Shown here in pieces: positions 12,378-25,600 of a stretch of DNA of 64,000 nucleotides (its first letter is position 1; the number at the start of each line of letters is the position of its first letter). This stretch comes from Ptiloglossa arizonensis (taxonomy: Eukaryota > Arthropoda > Insecta > Hymenoptera > Colletidae): assembly GCF_051014685.1 (NCBI RefSeq), contig NW_027478442.1:310001-374000 (forward strand), written 5' to 3'. The position numbers and the translations under genes were made by a program. The notes beneath the pieces are model-generated. The model had not been told where the DNA came from and searched no databases. It saw only the letters and a list, made by a program, of their open reading frames with translations.

Positions 12378-14321
12378 ACTCGAAACCAGTAACTACAAAG
12401 GCTTAGGGGAAAAATTCACATACCGTTGTAATCGGAGGAGTTTCTTCTTCCAGATGCAACCGGAATTTCTCGTGTTCGTCAATCAGTTCGCGAGATATGG
12501 GAGTTTGAAATTAAGGAACGGTTGAGAAACAATCACAATTTTCGCAAGTCTGATACTCGAAACCAATAACTACTATGGCCTAGGGGAAAAAAAACATACC
12601 TTTGTAATCGGGCGAGTTTCTACTTTCAGATGCAACAGGAATTTCTCGTGCTCGTCAATCCGTTCGCGAGATATGGAAGTTTGAAATTAAGGAACGGTTG
12701 AGAAACAATCACAATTTTCGCAAGTCTGATACTCGAAACCAATAACTACTGTGGCCTAGGGGAAAAATACACATACCTTTGTAATCGGGCGAGTTTCTAC
12801 ATTCAGATGCAGCAGGAATTTCTCGAGTTCGTCAATCCATTCGCGAGATATGGGAGTTTGAAGTTAAGGAATGGTTGAGAAACCATCAAAATTTTCGCAA
12901 GTCTGATACTCGAAACCAGTAACTACAAAGGCTTAGGGGAAAAATACACATACCGTTGTAATCGGGAGAGTTTCTTCTTCCAGATGCAACCGGAATTTCT
13001 CGTGTTCGTCAATCCGTTCGCGAGATATGGGAGTTTGAAGATAAGGAATGGTTGAGAAACCGTCAAAATTTTCGCAAGTCTGATACTCGAAATCAATAAC
13101 TACAAAGGCCTCGGGGAAAAATACACATACCTTTGCAATCGGGCGAGTTTCTACATACAGATGCAACAGGAATTTCTCGAGCTCGTCAATCCGTTCGCGA
13201 GATATGGGAGTTTGAAATTAAGGAACGGTTGAGAAACAATCACAATTTTCGCAAGTCTCATACTCGAAACCAATAACTACTGTGGCCTAGGGGAAAAATA
13301 CACATACCTTTGTAATCGGGCGAGTTCCTACTTTCAGATGCAACAGGAATTTCTCGAGCTCGTCAATCCGTTCGCGAGATATGGAAGTTTGAAATTAAGG
13401 AACGGTTGAGAAACCATAAAAATTTTCGCAAGTCTGATACTCGAAACCAATAACTACAAAGGCTTAGGGGAAAAATACACATACCGTTGTAATCGGGAGA
13501 GTTTCTTCGTCCAGATGCAACCGGAATTTCTCGTGTTCGTCAATCCGTTTGCGAGATATGGGAGTTTGAAGTTAAGGAATGTTTGAGAAAACAATCCAAA
13601 TTTTCCCAAGTCTGATACTCGAAACCAATAACTACAATGGCCTAGGGGAAAAATACACGTAGCGTTGTAATCGGGGGAGTTTCTATTTTCAGGTGCAACA
13701 GAAATTTTTCGGATTCGTCAATCCGTTCGCCAGATATGGGAGTTTGAAGTTAAGGAATGGTTGAGAAACCATCAAAACTTTCGCAATTCTGATACTAGAA
13801 ACGAATAACTTGAATGACCTAGGGGAAAAGTACACACACCATTGTAATCGGGCGACTTTCTACTTTCAGATGCAACAGGAAATAATCCAGTTCGTCAATC
13901 CGTTCGCGAGATATGGGAGTTTGAAGTTAAGGAATAATTGAGAAACCATCAAAATTTTCGCAAGTCTGATACTCGAAACCAATAACTACTATGGCCTAGG
14001 GCAAAAATACACATACCGTTGTAACCGGACGAGTTTCTGGTTTCAGATGCAACAGGAATTTATCGAGATCGTAAATCCGTTCGCGAGATATGGGAGTTTG
14101 AAATTAAGGAACGGTTGAGAAACCATCAAAACTTTCGCTGGTCTGATACTCGAAACCAATAACTACAAAGGCTTTGGGGCAAAATACACATACCGTTGTA
14201 ATCGGGAGAGTTTCTTCTTCCAGATGCAACCGGAATTTCTCGTGTTCGTCAATCCGTTCGCGAGATATGGGAGTTTCAAATTAAGGAATGGTTGAGAAAC
14301 CATCACAATTTTCGCAAGTCT

Positions 14322-14498
14322 GATACTCGAAACCAATAACTACTATGGCCTAGGGCAAAAATACACATACCGTTGTAATCGGGCGAGTTTCTACTTTCAG
14401 ATGCAACAGGAATTTCTCGAGTTCGTCAATCCGTTCGCGAGATATGGGAGTTTGAAGTTAAGGAATGGTTGAGAAACCATCAAAATTTTCGCAAGTCT
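14322..14498 (+). repeat. Representative near-consensus 177 bp monomer
   Basis: This copy is close to the majority base at most positions. In order it carries GATACTCGAAACC, a CCTAGG (AvrII) site, the box TACCGTTGTAATCGGGC, TTTCAGATGCAACAGG, CTCGAG (XhoI), TCGCGA (NruI), the dyad ATGGTTGAGAAACCAT and the palindrome AAAATTTT. My hand-built consensus has 33 C and 40 G in 177 bases (41% G+C) and 10 CpG dinucleotides. The conserved sites should give 177 bp ladders in XhoI, NruI or AvrII digests. Because 177 equals 3 x 59, reading frame is kept from one monomer to the next. No known protein or RNA gene is recognisable in it. Confidence 0.9.
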
Positions 14499-17400
14499 GA
14501 TACTCGAAACCAATAACTACAAAGGCTTAGGGGAAAAATACACATACCGTTGTAATCGGGAGAGTTTCTTCTTCCAGATGCAACCGGAATTTCTCGTGTT
14601 CGCTAATCCGTTCGCGAGATATGGGAGTTTGAAATGAAGGAATGGTTGAGAAACCATCACAATTTTCGCCAGTCTGATACTCGAAACCAATCACTACAGA
14701 GGCCTAGGGGAAAAATACACATACCTTTGTAGTCGGGCGAGTTTCTACTTTCAGATGCAACAGGAAATTCTCGAGTTCGTCAATCCGTTCGCAAGATATG
14801 GGAGTTTGAAGTTAAGGAATGGTTGAGAAACCATCACAATTTTCGCAAATCTGATACTCGAAACCAATAACAACTATGGCCTAGGGCAAAAATACACATA
14901 CCGTTGTAATCGGGCGAGTTTCTACTTTCAGATGCAACCGGAATTTCTCGTGTTCGTCAATCCGTTCGCGAGATATGGGAGTTTCAAATTAAGGAATGGT
15001 TGAGAAACCATCACAATTTTCGCAAGTCTGATACTCGAAACCAATAACTACTATGGCCTAGGGCAAAAATACACCTACCGTTGTAATCGGGCGAGTTTCT
15101 ACTTTCAGATGCAACAGGAATTTCTCGAGCTCGTCAATCCGTTCGCGAGATATGGAAGTTTGAAATTAAGGAACGGTTGAGAAACCATAAAAATTTTCGC
15201 AAGTCTGATACTCGAAACCAATAACTACAAAGGCTTAGGGGAAAAATACACATACCGTTGTAATCGGGAGAGTTTCTACATTCAGATGCAACAGGAATTT
15301 CTCGAGCTCGTCAATCCGTTCGCGAGATATGGGAGTTTGAAATTAAGGAACGGTTGAGAAACAATCACAGTTTTCGCAAGTCTGATACTCGAATCCAATA
15401 ACTACTGTGGCCTAGGGGAAAAATACACATACCTTTGTAGTCGGGCGAGTTTCTACTTTCAGATGCAACAGGAAATTCTCGAGTTCGTCAATCCGTTCGC
15501 AAGATATGGGAGTTTGAAGTTAAGGAATGGTTGAGAAACCATCAAAATTTTCCCAAGTCTGATACTCGAAACCAATAACTACAAAGGCCTAGGGGAAAAA
15601 TACACATACCTTTGTAATCGGGCGAGTTTCTACATTCAGATGCAACAGGAATTTCTCGAGCTCGTCAATCCGTTCGCGAGATATGGGAGTTTGAAATTAA
15701 GGAACGGTTGAGAAACCATCAAAATTTTCGGAATCTGATACTCGAAACCAATAACTACTGTGGTCTAGGGCAAAAATACACACACCTTTGTAATCGGGCG
15801 AGTTTCTGCTTTCAGATGCAACAGGAATTTCTCGAGTTCGTCAATCCGTTCGCGAGATATGCGAGTTTGAAATTGAGGAATGGTTGAGAAACCATCAAAA
15901 TTTTCGCAAGTCTGATGCTCGAAACCAATGACTACAATGGCCTAGGGGAAAAGTACACACACCATTGTAATCGGGAGACCTTCTACTTTCAGATGCAAGA
16001 GGAATTTCTCGAGTTCGTCAATCCGTTCGCGAGATATGGGAGTATGAATCTCAGGAATGGTTGAGAAACCATGAAAATGTTCGGAATCTGATACTCGAAA
16101 CCAATAACTACTATGGTCTAGCGCAAAAATACACATACCTTTGTAATCGGGCGAGTTTCTGCTTTCAGATGCAACAGGAATTTCTCTAGTTCGTCAATCC
16201 GTTCGCGAGATATGCGAGTTTGAAATTGAGGAATGGTTGAGAAACCATCAAAATTTTCGCAAGCCTGATACTCGAAACCAATGACTACAATCGCCTAGGG
16301 TAAAAGTACACACACCATTGTAATCGGGAGAGTTTATACTTTCTGGTGCAACAGGAATTTCTAGAGTTCGTCAATACGTTCGCGAGATATGGGAGCTTGA
16401 AGTTAAGGAATGGTTGAGAAACCATCAAAATTTTCAGAATCTGATACTCTAAACCATGAACTACTATGGTCTAGGGCAAAAATACACATACCGTTGTAAT
16501 CGCACGAGCTTCTACTTTCAGATCCAACAGGAATTTCTCGAGTCCGTCAATCCGTTCGCGAGATATGGGAGTTTGAATTTAAGGAATGGTTGAGAAACGA
16601 TCAAAATTTTCGCAAGTCTGATACTCGAAACCAATAACTGGAATGGCCTTGGGGAAAAGTACACACACCGTTGTAATCGGGCAAGTGTCTACTTTCAGAT
16701 GCAACAGGAATTTCTCGAGTTCGTCAATCCGTTCGCGAGATATGGGAGTTTGAGGTTAAGGAATGGTTGAGAAACCATCAAAATTTTCGCAAGTCTGATA
16801 CTCGAAACCAATAACTACTATGGCCTAGGGCAAAAATACACATACCGTTGTAATCGGGCGAGTTTCTACTTTCAGTTGCAACAGGAATTGCTCGAGTTCG
16901 TCAATCCGTTCGCGAGATATGGGAGTTTGAGTTTAAGGAATGGTTGAGAAACCATCAAAATTTTCGCAAGTCTGATACTCGAAACCAATAACTTCTATGG
17001 CCTAGGGCAAAAATACACATACCGTTGTAATCGGGCGAGTTTCTACTTTCAGTTGCAACAGGAATTGCTAGAGTTCGTCAATCCGTTCGCGAGATATGGG
17101 AGTTTGAAGTTAAGGAATGGTTGAGAAACCATCAAAATTTTCACAAGTCAAATACTCGAAACCAATAACTACAATGGCCTATGGCAAAAGTACACACACC
17201 ATTGTAATCGGGCGAATTTCCACTTTCAGATGCAACCGGAATTTCTCGAGTTCGCCAATCCGTTCGCGAGATATGGAAGTGTGAATTTATGGAATGGTTG
17301 ACAAACAATCAAAATTTTCGCAAGTCTGATACTAGAAACCAATAACTGGAATGGCCTAGGGGAAAAGTACACACACCATTATAATCGGGCGAGTTTCCAC

Positions 17401-18038
17401 TTTCAGATGCAACCGGAATTTCTCGAGTTCGCCAATCCGTTCGCGAGATATGGGAGTTTGAAGATAAGGAATGGTTGAGAAACCATCAAAATTTTTACAA
17501 GTCTGATACTCGAAACCAATAACTACAATGGCCTAGGGGAAAAGTACACACACAACTGTAATCAGGCGAGTTTCTACTTTCAGATGCAACAGGAATTCCT
17601 CGAGATCGTCAATCCGTTCGCGAGGTATGGGAGTTTGAAGTTAAGGAATGGTTGAGAAACCATCAAAATTTTCGCAAGTCTGATACTCGAAACCAATAAC
17701 TTGAATGGCCTAGGGGAAAAGTACACTCACCAATGTAATCGGGCAAGTTTCTACTTTCAGATGCAACAGGCATTTCTCGAGTTCGTCAATCCGTTCGCGA
17801 GATATGGGAGTTTGAAGTTAAGGAATGGTTGAGAAACCATCAAAGTTTTCGCAAGTCTGATACTCGAAACCAATGACTACTATGGTCTAGAGCAAAAATA
17901 CCCACACCGTTGTAATCGGGCGAGTTTCAACTTTCAGGTGCAACAGGAATTTCTCGTGTTCGTCAGTCCGTTCGCGAGATATGGGAGTTTGAAATTAAGG
18001 AATGGTTGAGAAACCATCAAAATTTTCGCAAGTCTGAT

Positions 18039-18569
18039 ACTCGATACCAATAACTGGAATGGCCTAGGGGAAAAGTACACTCACCAATGTAATCGGGCAA
18101 GTTTCTACTTTCAGATGCAACAGGCATTTCTCGAGTTCGTCAATCCGTTCGCGAGATATGGGAGTTTGAAGTTAAGGAATGGTTGAGAAACCATCAAAAT
18201 TTTCGCAAGTCTGATACTCGAAACCAATAACTTGAATGGCCTAGGGGAAAAGTACACTCACCAATGTAATCGGGCAAGTTTCTACTTTCAGATGCAACAG
18301 GCATTTCTCGAGTTCGTCAATCCGTTCGCGAGATATGGGAGTTTGAAGTTAAGGAATGGTTGAGAAACCATCAAAATTTTCGCAAGTCTGATACTCGAAA
18401 CCAATAACTTGAATGGCCTAGGGGAAAAGTACACTCACCAATGTAATCGGACAAGTTTCTACTTTCAGATGCAACAGGAATTTCTCGAGTTCGTCAATCC
18501 GTTCGCGAGATATGGGAGTTTGAAGTTAAGGAGTGGTTGAGATACCATCACAGTTTTCGCAAGTCTGAT
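18039..18569 (+). repeat. Three near-identical tandem monomers
   Basis: Monomers from 18039, 18216 and 18393 share TACACTCACCAATG, the last two with AATAACTTGAATGG. GGGCAAG and CAACAGGCATTTC occur in the first two. A fourth member lies at 17685-17861, separated by one unrelated monomer. This looks like recent single-unit expansion in the otherwise diverse core. Confidence 0.75.
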
Positions 18570-19619
18570 ACTCGAAACCAATAACTTCTATGGTCTAGAG
18601 CAAAAATACCCATACCGTTGTAATCGGGTGAGTTTCAACTTTCAGATGCAACAGGAATTTCTCGAGTTCTTCAACCGGTTCGCGAGATATGGGAGTTTGA
18701 ATTTAAGGAATGGTTGAGAGTCCATTAAAATTTTCGCAAGTCTGTTACTCGAAACCAATAACTGGAATGGCCTAGGGGAAAAGTACACACACCATTGTAA
18801 TAGGGCGAGTTTCTGCCTTCAGATGCAGTAGGAATTTCTCGAGTTCGTCAATCCGTTCGCGAGATATGGGAGTTCGAAGTTAAGGAATGGTTGAAAACCA
18901 TCAAAATTTTCTCAAGTCTGATACTCGAAACCAATAACTACAATAGCCTAGGGGAAAAATACACATACCGTTGTAATCGGGAGAGTTCCTACTTTCAGAT
19001 GCAACAGAAATTTCTCGATTTCCTCAGTCCGTTCGCGAGATATAGGAGTTTGAAGTGGAGGAATGGTTGAGAAACCATCAAAATTTGGCAAGTCTGATAA
19101 TCGAAACCAATAACTACAATGGCCTAGGGGGAAAATACATATACCGTTGTAATCGGGAGAGTTTCAACTATCAGATGCAACAGAAATTTTTCGGATCCGT
19201 GAATCCGTTCGCGAAATGTCGGAGTTTGGAGTTAAGAGAAGGTTGAGAAACCATCAAAATTTTCGCAAGTCTGATATTCGAAACAAATAACTATAACGGC
19301 CTAGGGGAAAAATACACATACCGTTGTAATCGGGAGAGTTTCTGCTTTCAGATGCAACCGGAATTTCTCGAGTTCGTCAATCCGTTCGCGAGATATGGGA
19401 GTTTGAAGTTAAGGAATGGTTGAGAAACCATCAAAATTTTCGCAAGTCTGATACTCGAAACCAATAACTTGAATGGCCTAGGGGAAAAGTACACTCACCA
19501 ATGTAATCGGGCAAGTTTCTACTTTCAGATTCAACAGGAATTTGTCGGATTCGTCAATACGTTCGCGAAATACCGGATTTTGGAGTTAAGAGATGGTTGA
19601 GCAATCATCAAAATTTTCG

Positions 19620-20270
19620 CAATTCTGGTACTCCAAACCAATAACTGGAATGGCCTAGGGGAAAAGTACACATACCGTTGTAATGGAACGAGCTTCTACA
19701 TTCAGATGCAATAGGAATTTCTCGATTTCCTCAATCCGTTCACGAGATATGGGAGTTTGAAGTTAAGGAATGGTTGAGAAACCGTCAAAATTTTCGCAAG
19801 TCTGATACTCGAAATCAATAACTACTATGACCTAGGGCAAAAATACACATACCGTTGTAATGGGGCGAGTTTCTGCTTTCAGACGCAACAGGAATTTCTC
19901 GAGTACGTCAATCCGTTCGCGAGATATGGGAGATTGAAGTTAAGGAATGGTTGAGAAACCATCAAAATTTTCGCAAGTCTGATGCTCGAAACCAATAACT
20001 GGAATGGCCTAGGGGAAAAGTACACATACCGTTGTAATGGGGCGAGCTTCTGCTTTCATATGCAACAGGAATTTCTCGATTTCCTCAATCCGTGCACGAG
20101 ATATGGGAGTTTGAAGTTAAGGAATGGTTGAGAAACCGTCAAAATTTTCGCAAGTCTGACACTCGAAACCAATAACTGGAATGGCCTAGGGCAAAAATAC
20201 ACATACCGTTGTAATGGGGCGAGCTTCTACATTCAGATGCAATAGGAATTTCTCGATTTCCTCCATCCGT
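19620..20270 (+). repeat. Local duplication with 3-monomer spacing
   Basis: A monomer with AGCTTCTACATTCAG, GATGCAATAGG and CTCGATTTCCTC occurs at 19691 and again at 20222, exactly 531 bp (three monomers) apart. An intermediate relative near 20.04 kb has AGCTTCTGCTTTCATATG. The flanking AATGGGGCGAG variant is also concentrated here. Confidence 0.65.
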
Positions 20271-22080
20271 TCGTGAGATATGGGAATTTGAAGTTAAGGA
20301 ATGCTTGGGAAACCATCAAAATTTTCAGAAGTCTGATACTCGAAACCAATAACTACAAAGGCCTAGGGGAAAAATACACCTACCGTTGTAATCCGGCGAT
20401 TTTCTACTTTCACATGCAACCTGAATTTCTCGAGTTCGGCAATCCGTTCGCAAGATATGGGAGTTTGAAATTAAGGAATGGTTGAGAAGCCATCAAAATT
20501 TTCGCTGGTCTGATACTCGAAACCAATAACTGGGATGGCCTAGGGGAAAAGTGCACACACCATTGTAATCGGGCGAGATTCTACTTTCACATGCAACAGG
20601 AACTTCTCGAGTTCGGAAATGCGTTCCCGAGATATGGGAGTTTGAAGTTAAGGAATGGTTGAGAAACCGTCAAAATTTTCGCAAGTCTGACACTCGAAAC
20701 CAATAACTACAAAGGCCTAGGGGAAAAATACACCTACCGTTGTAATCGGGCGAGTTTCTACTTTCACATGCAACCTGAATTTCTCGAGTTCGTCAATCCG
20801 TTCGCGAAATGTCGGAGTTGGGAGTTAAGAGATGGTTGAGAAACCATCAAAACTTTCGCAAGTCTGATATTCGATAACAATAACTGGAGTGGCCTAGGGG
20901 GACAGTACACACAGCATTGTAATCGGGCGAGTTTCTACTTTCAGATACAATAGGAATTTCTCGAATTCGTCAATTCGTTCGCGAGATATGGGAGTTTGAA
21001 GTTAAGGAATGGTTGAGGAACCATCAAAATATTCGCTGGTCTGATACTCCAAATCAATAACAGGAATGGCATAGGGGAAAAATACAAATACCGTTGTAAT
21101 CGGGCGAGTTTCTACTTTCAGACGCAACAGGAATTTCTCGAGTTCGTCAATCCGTTCGCGAGATGTGGGAGTTTGAAGTTAAGGAATGGTTGAGAACCTA
21201 TCAAAATTTTCGCAAGTCTGATACTCGAAACCAATAACTACAAAGGCCTAGGGGAAAAATACACATATTTTTGTAATCGGGCGAGTTTCTACTTTCAGAT
21301 GCAACAGGAATTTCTCGAGTTCGTCTATCCGTTCGCGAGATATGGGAGTTTGAACTTAAGGAATGCTTGAGAAACCATCAAAATTTTCGAAAGTCTGATA
21401 CTCGAAACCAATAACTACAAAGGCCTAGGGGAAAAATGCACATACCTTTGTAATCGGGCGAGTTTCCACTTTCAGATGCAACAGGAATTTCTCGAGTTCG
21501 TCATTCCGTTCGCGAGATATGGGAGTTTGAAGTTAAGGAATGGTTGAGAAACCATCAAGATTTTCGCAGTTGTGATGCTAGAAACGAATAACTGGAATGA
21601 CCTAGGGGAAAAATACACACACCATTGTAATCGGGCGAGTTTCTATTTTCAGATGCAACAGGAATTGCTCGAGTTCGTCAACCCGTTCGGGAGATATGGG
21701 AGTTTGAAATTAAGGAATGGTTGAGGAACCACCAAAATTTTCGCAAGTCTGATACTCGAAACCAATAACTACAAAGGCCTAGGGGAAAAATACGCATACC
21801 TTTGTAATCGGGCGAGTTTCCACTTTCAGATGCAACAGGAATTTCTCCAGTTCGTCAATCCGTTCGCGACATATGGGAGTTTGAAGTTAAGGAGTGCTTG
21901 AGGAACCATCAAAATTTTCGAAGTCTGATACTCGAAACCAATAACTACAAAGGCCCAGGGGAAAAATACACATACCGTTGTAATCGGGCGAGTTTCTACT
22001 TTCACATGCAACAGGAATTTCTCGATTTCGTCAATCCGTTCGCGAGATGTGGGAGTTTGAACTTAAGGAATGGTTGAGAA

Positions 22081-22626
22081 ACGATCAAAATTTTCGCAAG
22101 TCTGATACTCGAAACCAATAACTACAATGGCCTACGGGAAAAATACACATTCCTTTGTAATCGGGCGAGTTTCCACTTTCAGACGCAACAGGAATTTCTC
22201 GAGTTCGTCAATCCGTTCGCGAGATATGGGAGTTTGATGTTAAGGAATGGTTGAGAAACCATCAAAATTTTCGCTGGTCTGATACTCGAAACCAATAACT
22301 GGAATGGCCTAGGGGAAAAGTACACACACCATCGTAATCGGGCGAGTTTCTACTTTCAGATGCAGCAGGAATTTCTCGAGTTCGTCAATCCGTTCGCGAG
22401 ATATGGGAGTTTGAAGTTAAGGAATGGTTGAGAAACGATCAAAATTTTCGCAAGTCTGATACTCGAAACCAATAACTACAATGGCCTACGGGAAAAATAC
22501 ACATTCCTTTGTAATCGGGCGAGTTTCCACTTTCAGACGCAACAGGAATTTCTCGAGTTCGTCAATCCGTTCGCGAGATATGGGAGTTTGATGTTAAGGA
22601 ATGGTTGAGAAACCATCAAAATTTTC
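22081..22626 (+). repeat. Direct repeat of 192 bp, spacing 354 bp
   Basis: Segments 22081-22272 and 22435-22626 match closely. Both have ACGATCAAAATTTTCGC, GGCCTACGGG, CACATTCCTTTG, CAGACGCAACAGG and GTTTGATGTTAAGG. The 354 bp spacing is two monomers. The copies part at CGCTGGTCTG versus CGCAAGTCTG. Confidence 0.8.
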
Positions 22627-25600
22627 GCAAGTCTGATACTCGAAACCAATAACTACAATGGCCTACGGGAAAAGTACACATACCATTGTAATCGTACGAG
22701 TTTCTACTTTCAGATGCAACAGGAATTTCTCGAGTTCGTCAATCCTTTCGCGAGATATGGGAGTTTGAAGTTAAGGAATGGTTGAGAAACCATCAAAATT
22801 TTCGCTGGTCTGATACTCGAAACCAATAACTGGAATTGCCTAGGGGAAAAGTACACACACCATTGTAATCGCGCTAGTTTCTACTTTCGGATGCAACAGA
22901 AATTTCTCGAGTTCGTCAATCCGTTCGCGAGATATGGGAGTCTGAAGTTAAGGAATGGTTGTGAAACCATCAAAATTTTCGCTGGTCTGATACTCGCAAC
23001 CAATAATTGGAATGGCCTAGGGGAAAAGTACACATACCTTTGTGATCGGGCGAGTTTCCACTTTCAGATGCAAAAGGAATTTCTCGAGTTCGTCAATCCG
23101 TTCGCGAGATATGGGTGTTTGATATTAAGGAATGGTTGAGAAACCATCAAAATTTTCGCAAGTCTGATACTCGAAATCAATAACTGGAATGGCCTAGGGG
23201 AAAAGTACACACACCATTGTAATCGGGCGAGTTTCTGCTTTCAGATGCAACAGAAATTTCTCGAGTTCGTCAATCCGTTCGCGAGATATGGGAGTCTGAA
23301 GTTAAGGAATGGTTGGGAAACCATCCAAATTTTCGCTGGTCTGATACTCGAAACCAATAACTGGAATGGCCTAGGGGAAATGTACACACACCGTTGTAAT
23401 CGGGCGAGTTTCTACTTTCACATGCAGCAGGAATTTCTCGAGTTCGTCAATCCGTTCGCGAGATATGGGTGTTTGAAGTTAAGGAATGGTTCAGAAACCA
23501 TCAAAATTTTCGCTGGTCTGGTACTCGAAACCAATAACTGGAATGGCCTAGGGGAAAAGTACACACAACATTGTAATCGGGCGAGTTTCTACTTTCAGAT
23601 GCAACAGGAATTTCTCGAGTTCATCAATCCGTTCGCGAGATATGGGAGTTTGAAGTTAAGGAATGGTTGTGAAACCATCAAAATTTTCGCTGTTCTGATA
23701 CTCGAAACCAATAACTGGAATGGCCTAGGGGAAAAGTACACACACCATTGTAATCGGGCGAGTTTCTACTTTCAGATGCAACAGGAGTTTCTCGAGTTCG
23801 TCAACCCGTTCGCGAGATATGGGAGTTTGAAGTTAAGGAATGCTTGGGAAACCATCCAAATTTTCAGAAGTCTGATACTCGAAACCAATAACTACAATGG
23901 CCTAGGGGCAAAATACACATACCGTTGTAATTGGGAGAGTTTCTACTTTCAGATGCAACAGAAATTATTCGGATTCGTCAATCCGTTCGCGAAATGACGT
24001 TGTTGGGAGTTAAGAGATGGTTGAGAAACCATCAAAACTTTCGCAAGTATGATATTCGATAACAATAAATGGAGTGGCCTAGGGGGAAAGTACACACAGC
24101 ATTGTAATCGGGCGAGTTTCTACTTTCAGATACAATAGGAATTTCTCGAATTCGTCAATTCGTTCGCGAGATATGGGAGTTTGAAGTTAAGGAATGGTTG
24201 AGGAACCATCAAAATATTCGCTGGTCTGATACTCGAAACCAATAACTGGAATGGCCTAGGGGAAAGGTACACACACCATTGAAATCGGGCCAGTTTCTAC
24301 TTTCGGATGCAACAGGAATTTCTCGAGTTCGTCAATCCGTTCGCGAGATATGGGAGTTTGAAGTTAAGGAATGGTTGTGAAACCATCAAAATTTTCGCTG
24401 TTCTGATACTCGAAACCAATAACTGGAATGGCCTAGGGGAAAAGTACACACACCATTGTAATCGGGCGAGTTTCTACTTTCAGATGCAACAGGAATTTCT
24501 CGAGTTCGTCAACCCGTTCTCGAGATATGGGAGTTTGAAGTTAAGGAATGGTTGAGCAACCATCAAAATTTTCGCAAGTCTGATACTCGAAACCAGTAAT
24601 TGGAATGGCCTAGGGGAAAAGTACACATACCTTTGTAATCGGGCGAGTTTCCACTTTCAGATGCAAAAGGAATTTCTCGAGTTCGTCAATCCGTTGGCGA
24701 GATATGGAAGTGTGAAGTTAAGGAATGGTTGAGAAACCATCAAAAGTTTCGCAAGTCTGATACTCGAAACCAATAACTGGAATGGCCTAGGGGAAAAGTA
24801 CACATACCTTTGTAATCGGGCGAGTTTCCACTTTCAGATGCAACTGGAAATAATCGAGTTCGTCAATCCGTTCGCGAGGTATGGGAGTTTGAAGTTAAGG
24901 AATGCTTGAGAAACCATCAAAATTTTCGCAAGTCTGATAATCGAAACCAATAACTGGAATGGCCTAGGGGAAAAGTACACATACCTTTGTAATCGGGCGA
25001 GTTTCCACTTTCAGATGCAAAAGGAATTTCTCGAGTTCGTCAATCCGTTTGCGAGATATGGGTGTTTGATGTTAAGGAATGGTTGAGAAACCATCAAAAT
25101 TTTCGCAAGTCTGATACTCGAAATCAATAACTGGAATGGCCTAGGGGAAAAGTACACACACCATTGTAATCGGGCGAGTTTCTGCTTTCAGATGCAACAG
25201 GAATTTCTCGAGTTCGTCAATCCGTTCACGAGATATGGGAGTTTGAGGTTAAGGAATGGTTGAGAAACCCTCAAAATTTTCGCAAGTCTGATACTCGAAA
25301 CCAAGAACTACAATGGCCTAAGGGAAAAACACACATATCTTTGTAATCGGACGAGCTTCTACTTTCAGATGCAACAGGAATTTCTCGAGTTCGTCAATCC
25401 GATCGCGAGATATGGGAGTTTGAAGTTAAGGAATGGTTGAGAAACCGTCGAAATTTTCGCAATTCTGATGCTAGAAACGAATAACTGGAATGGCCTAGGG
25501 GAAAAGTACACACACCATTCTAATCGGGCGAGTCACTACTTTCAGATGCAACAGGAATTTCTCGAGTTCGTCAATCCGTTCGCGAGATATGGGAGTTTGA

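Larger units (their letters stand above)
1431..15700 (+). repeat. HOR-like domain I (22- to 29-monomer offsets)
   Basis: Long stretches repeat at several spacings. Block A-E recurs at 2123, 6015 and 10965 (3892 and 4950 bp). A monomer with AAACGAATAACTTGAATGACC recurs at 4776, 9726 and 13794 (4950 and 4068 bp). A stretch at 5.09-5.75 kb recurs at 10.21-10.88 kb with a 5127 bp offset. The spacings differ by whole monomers (22, 23, 25, 28, 29), so these are copies of one ancestral block that later gained or lost monomers in register. The domain runs about 14 bp short over 90 monomers because it carries many 176 bp variants. The 14.3-15.7 kb end grades into the heterogeneous core. Confidence 0.8.
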
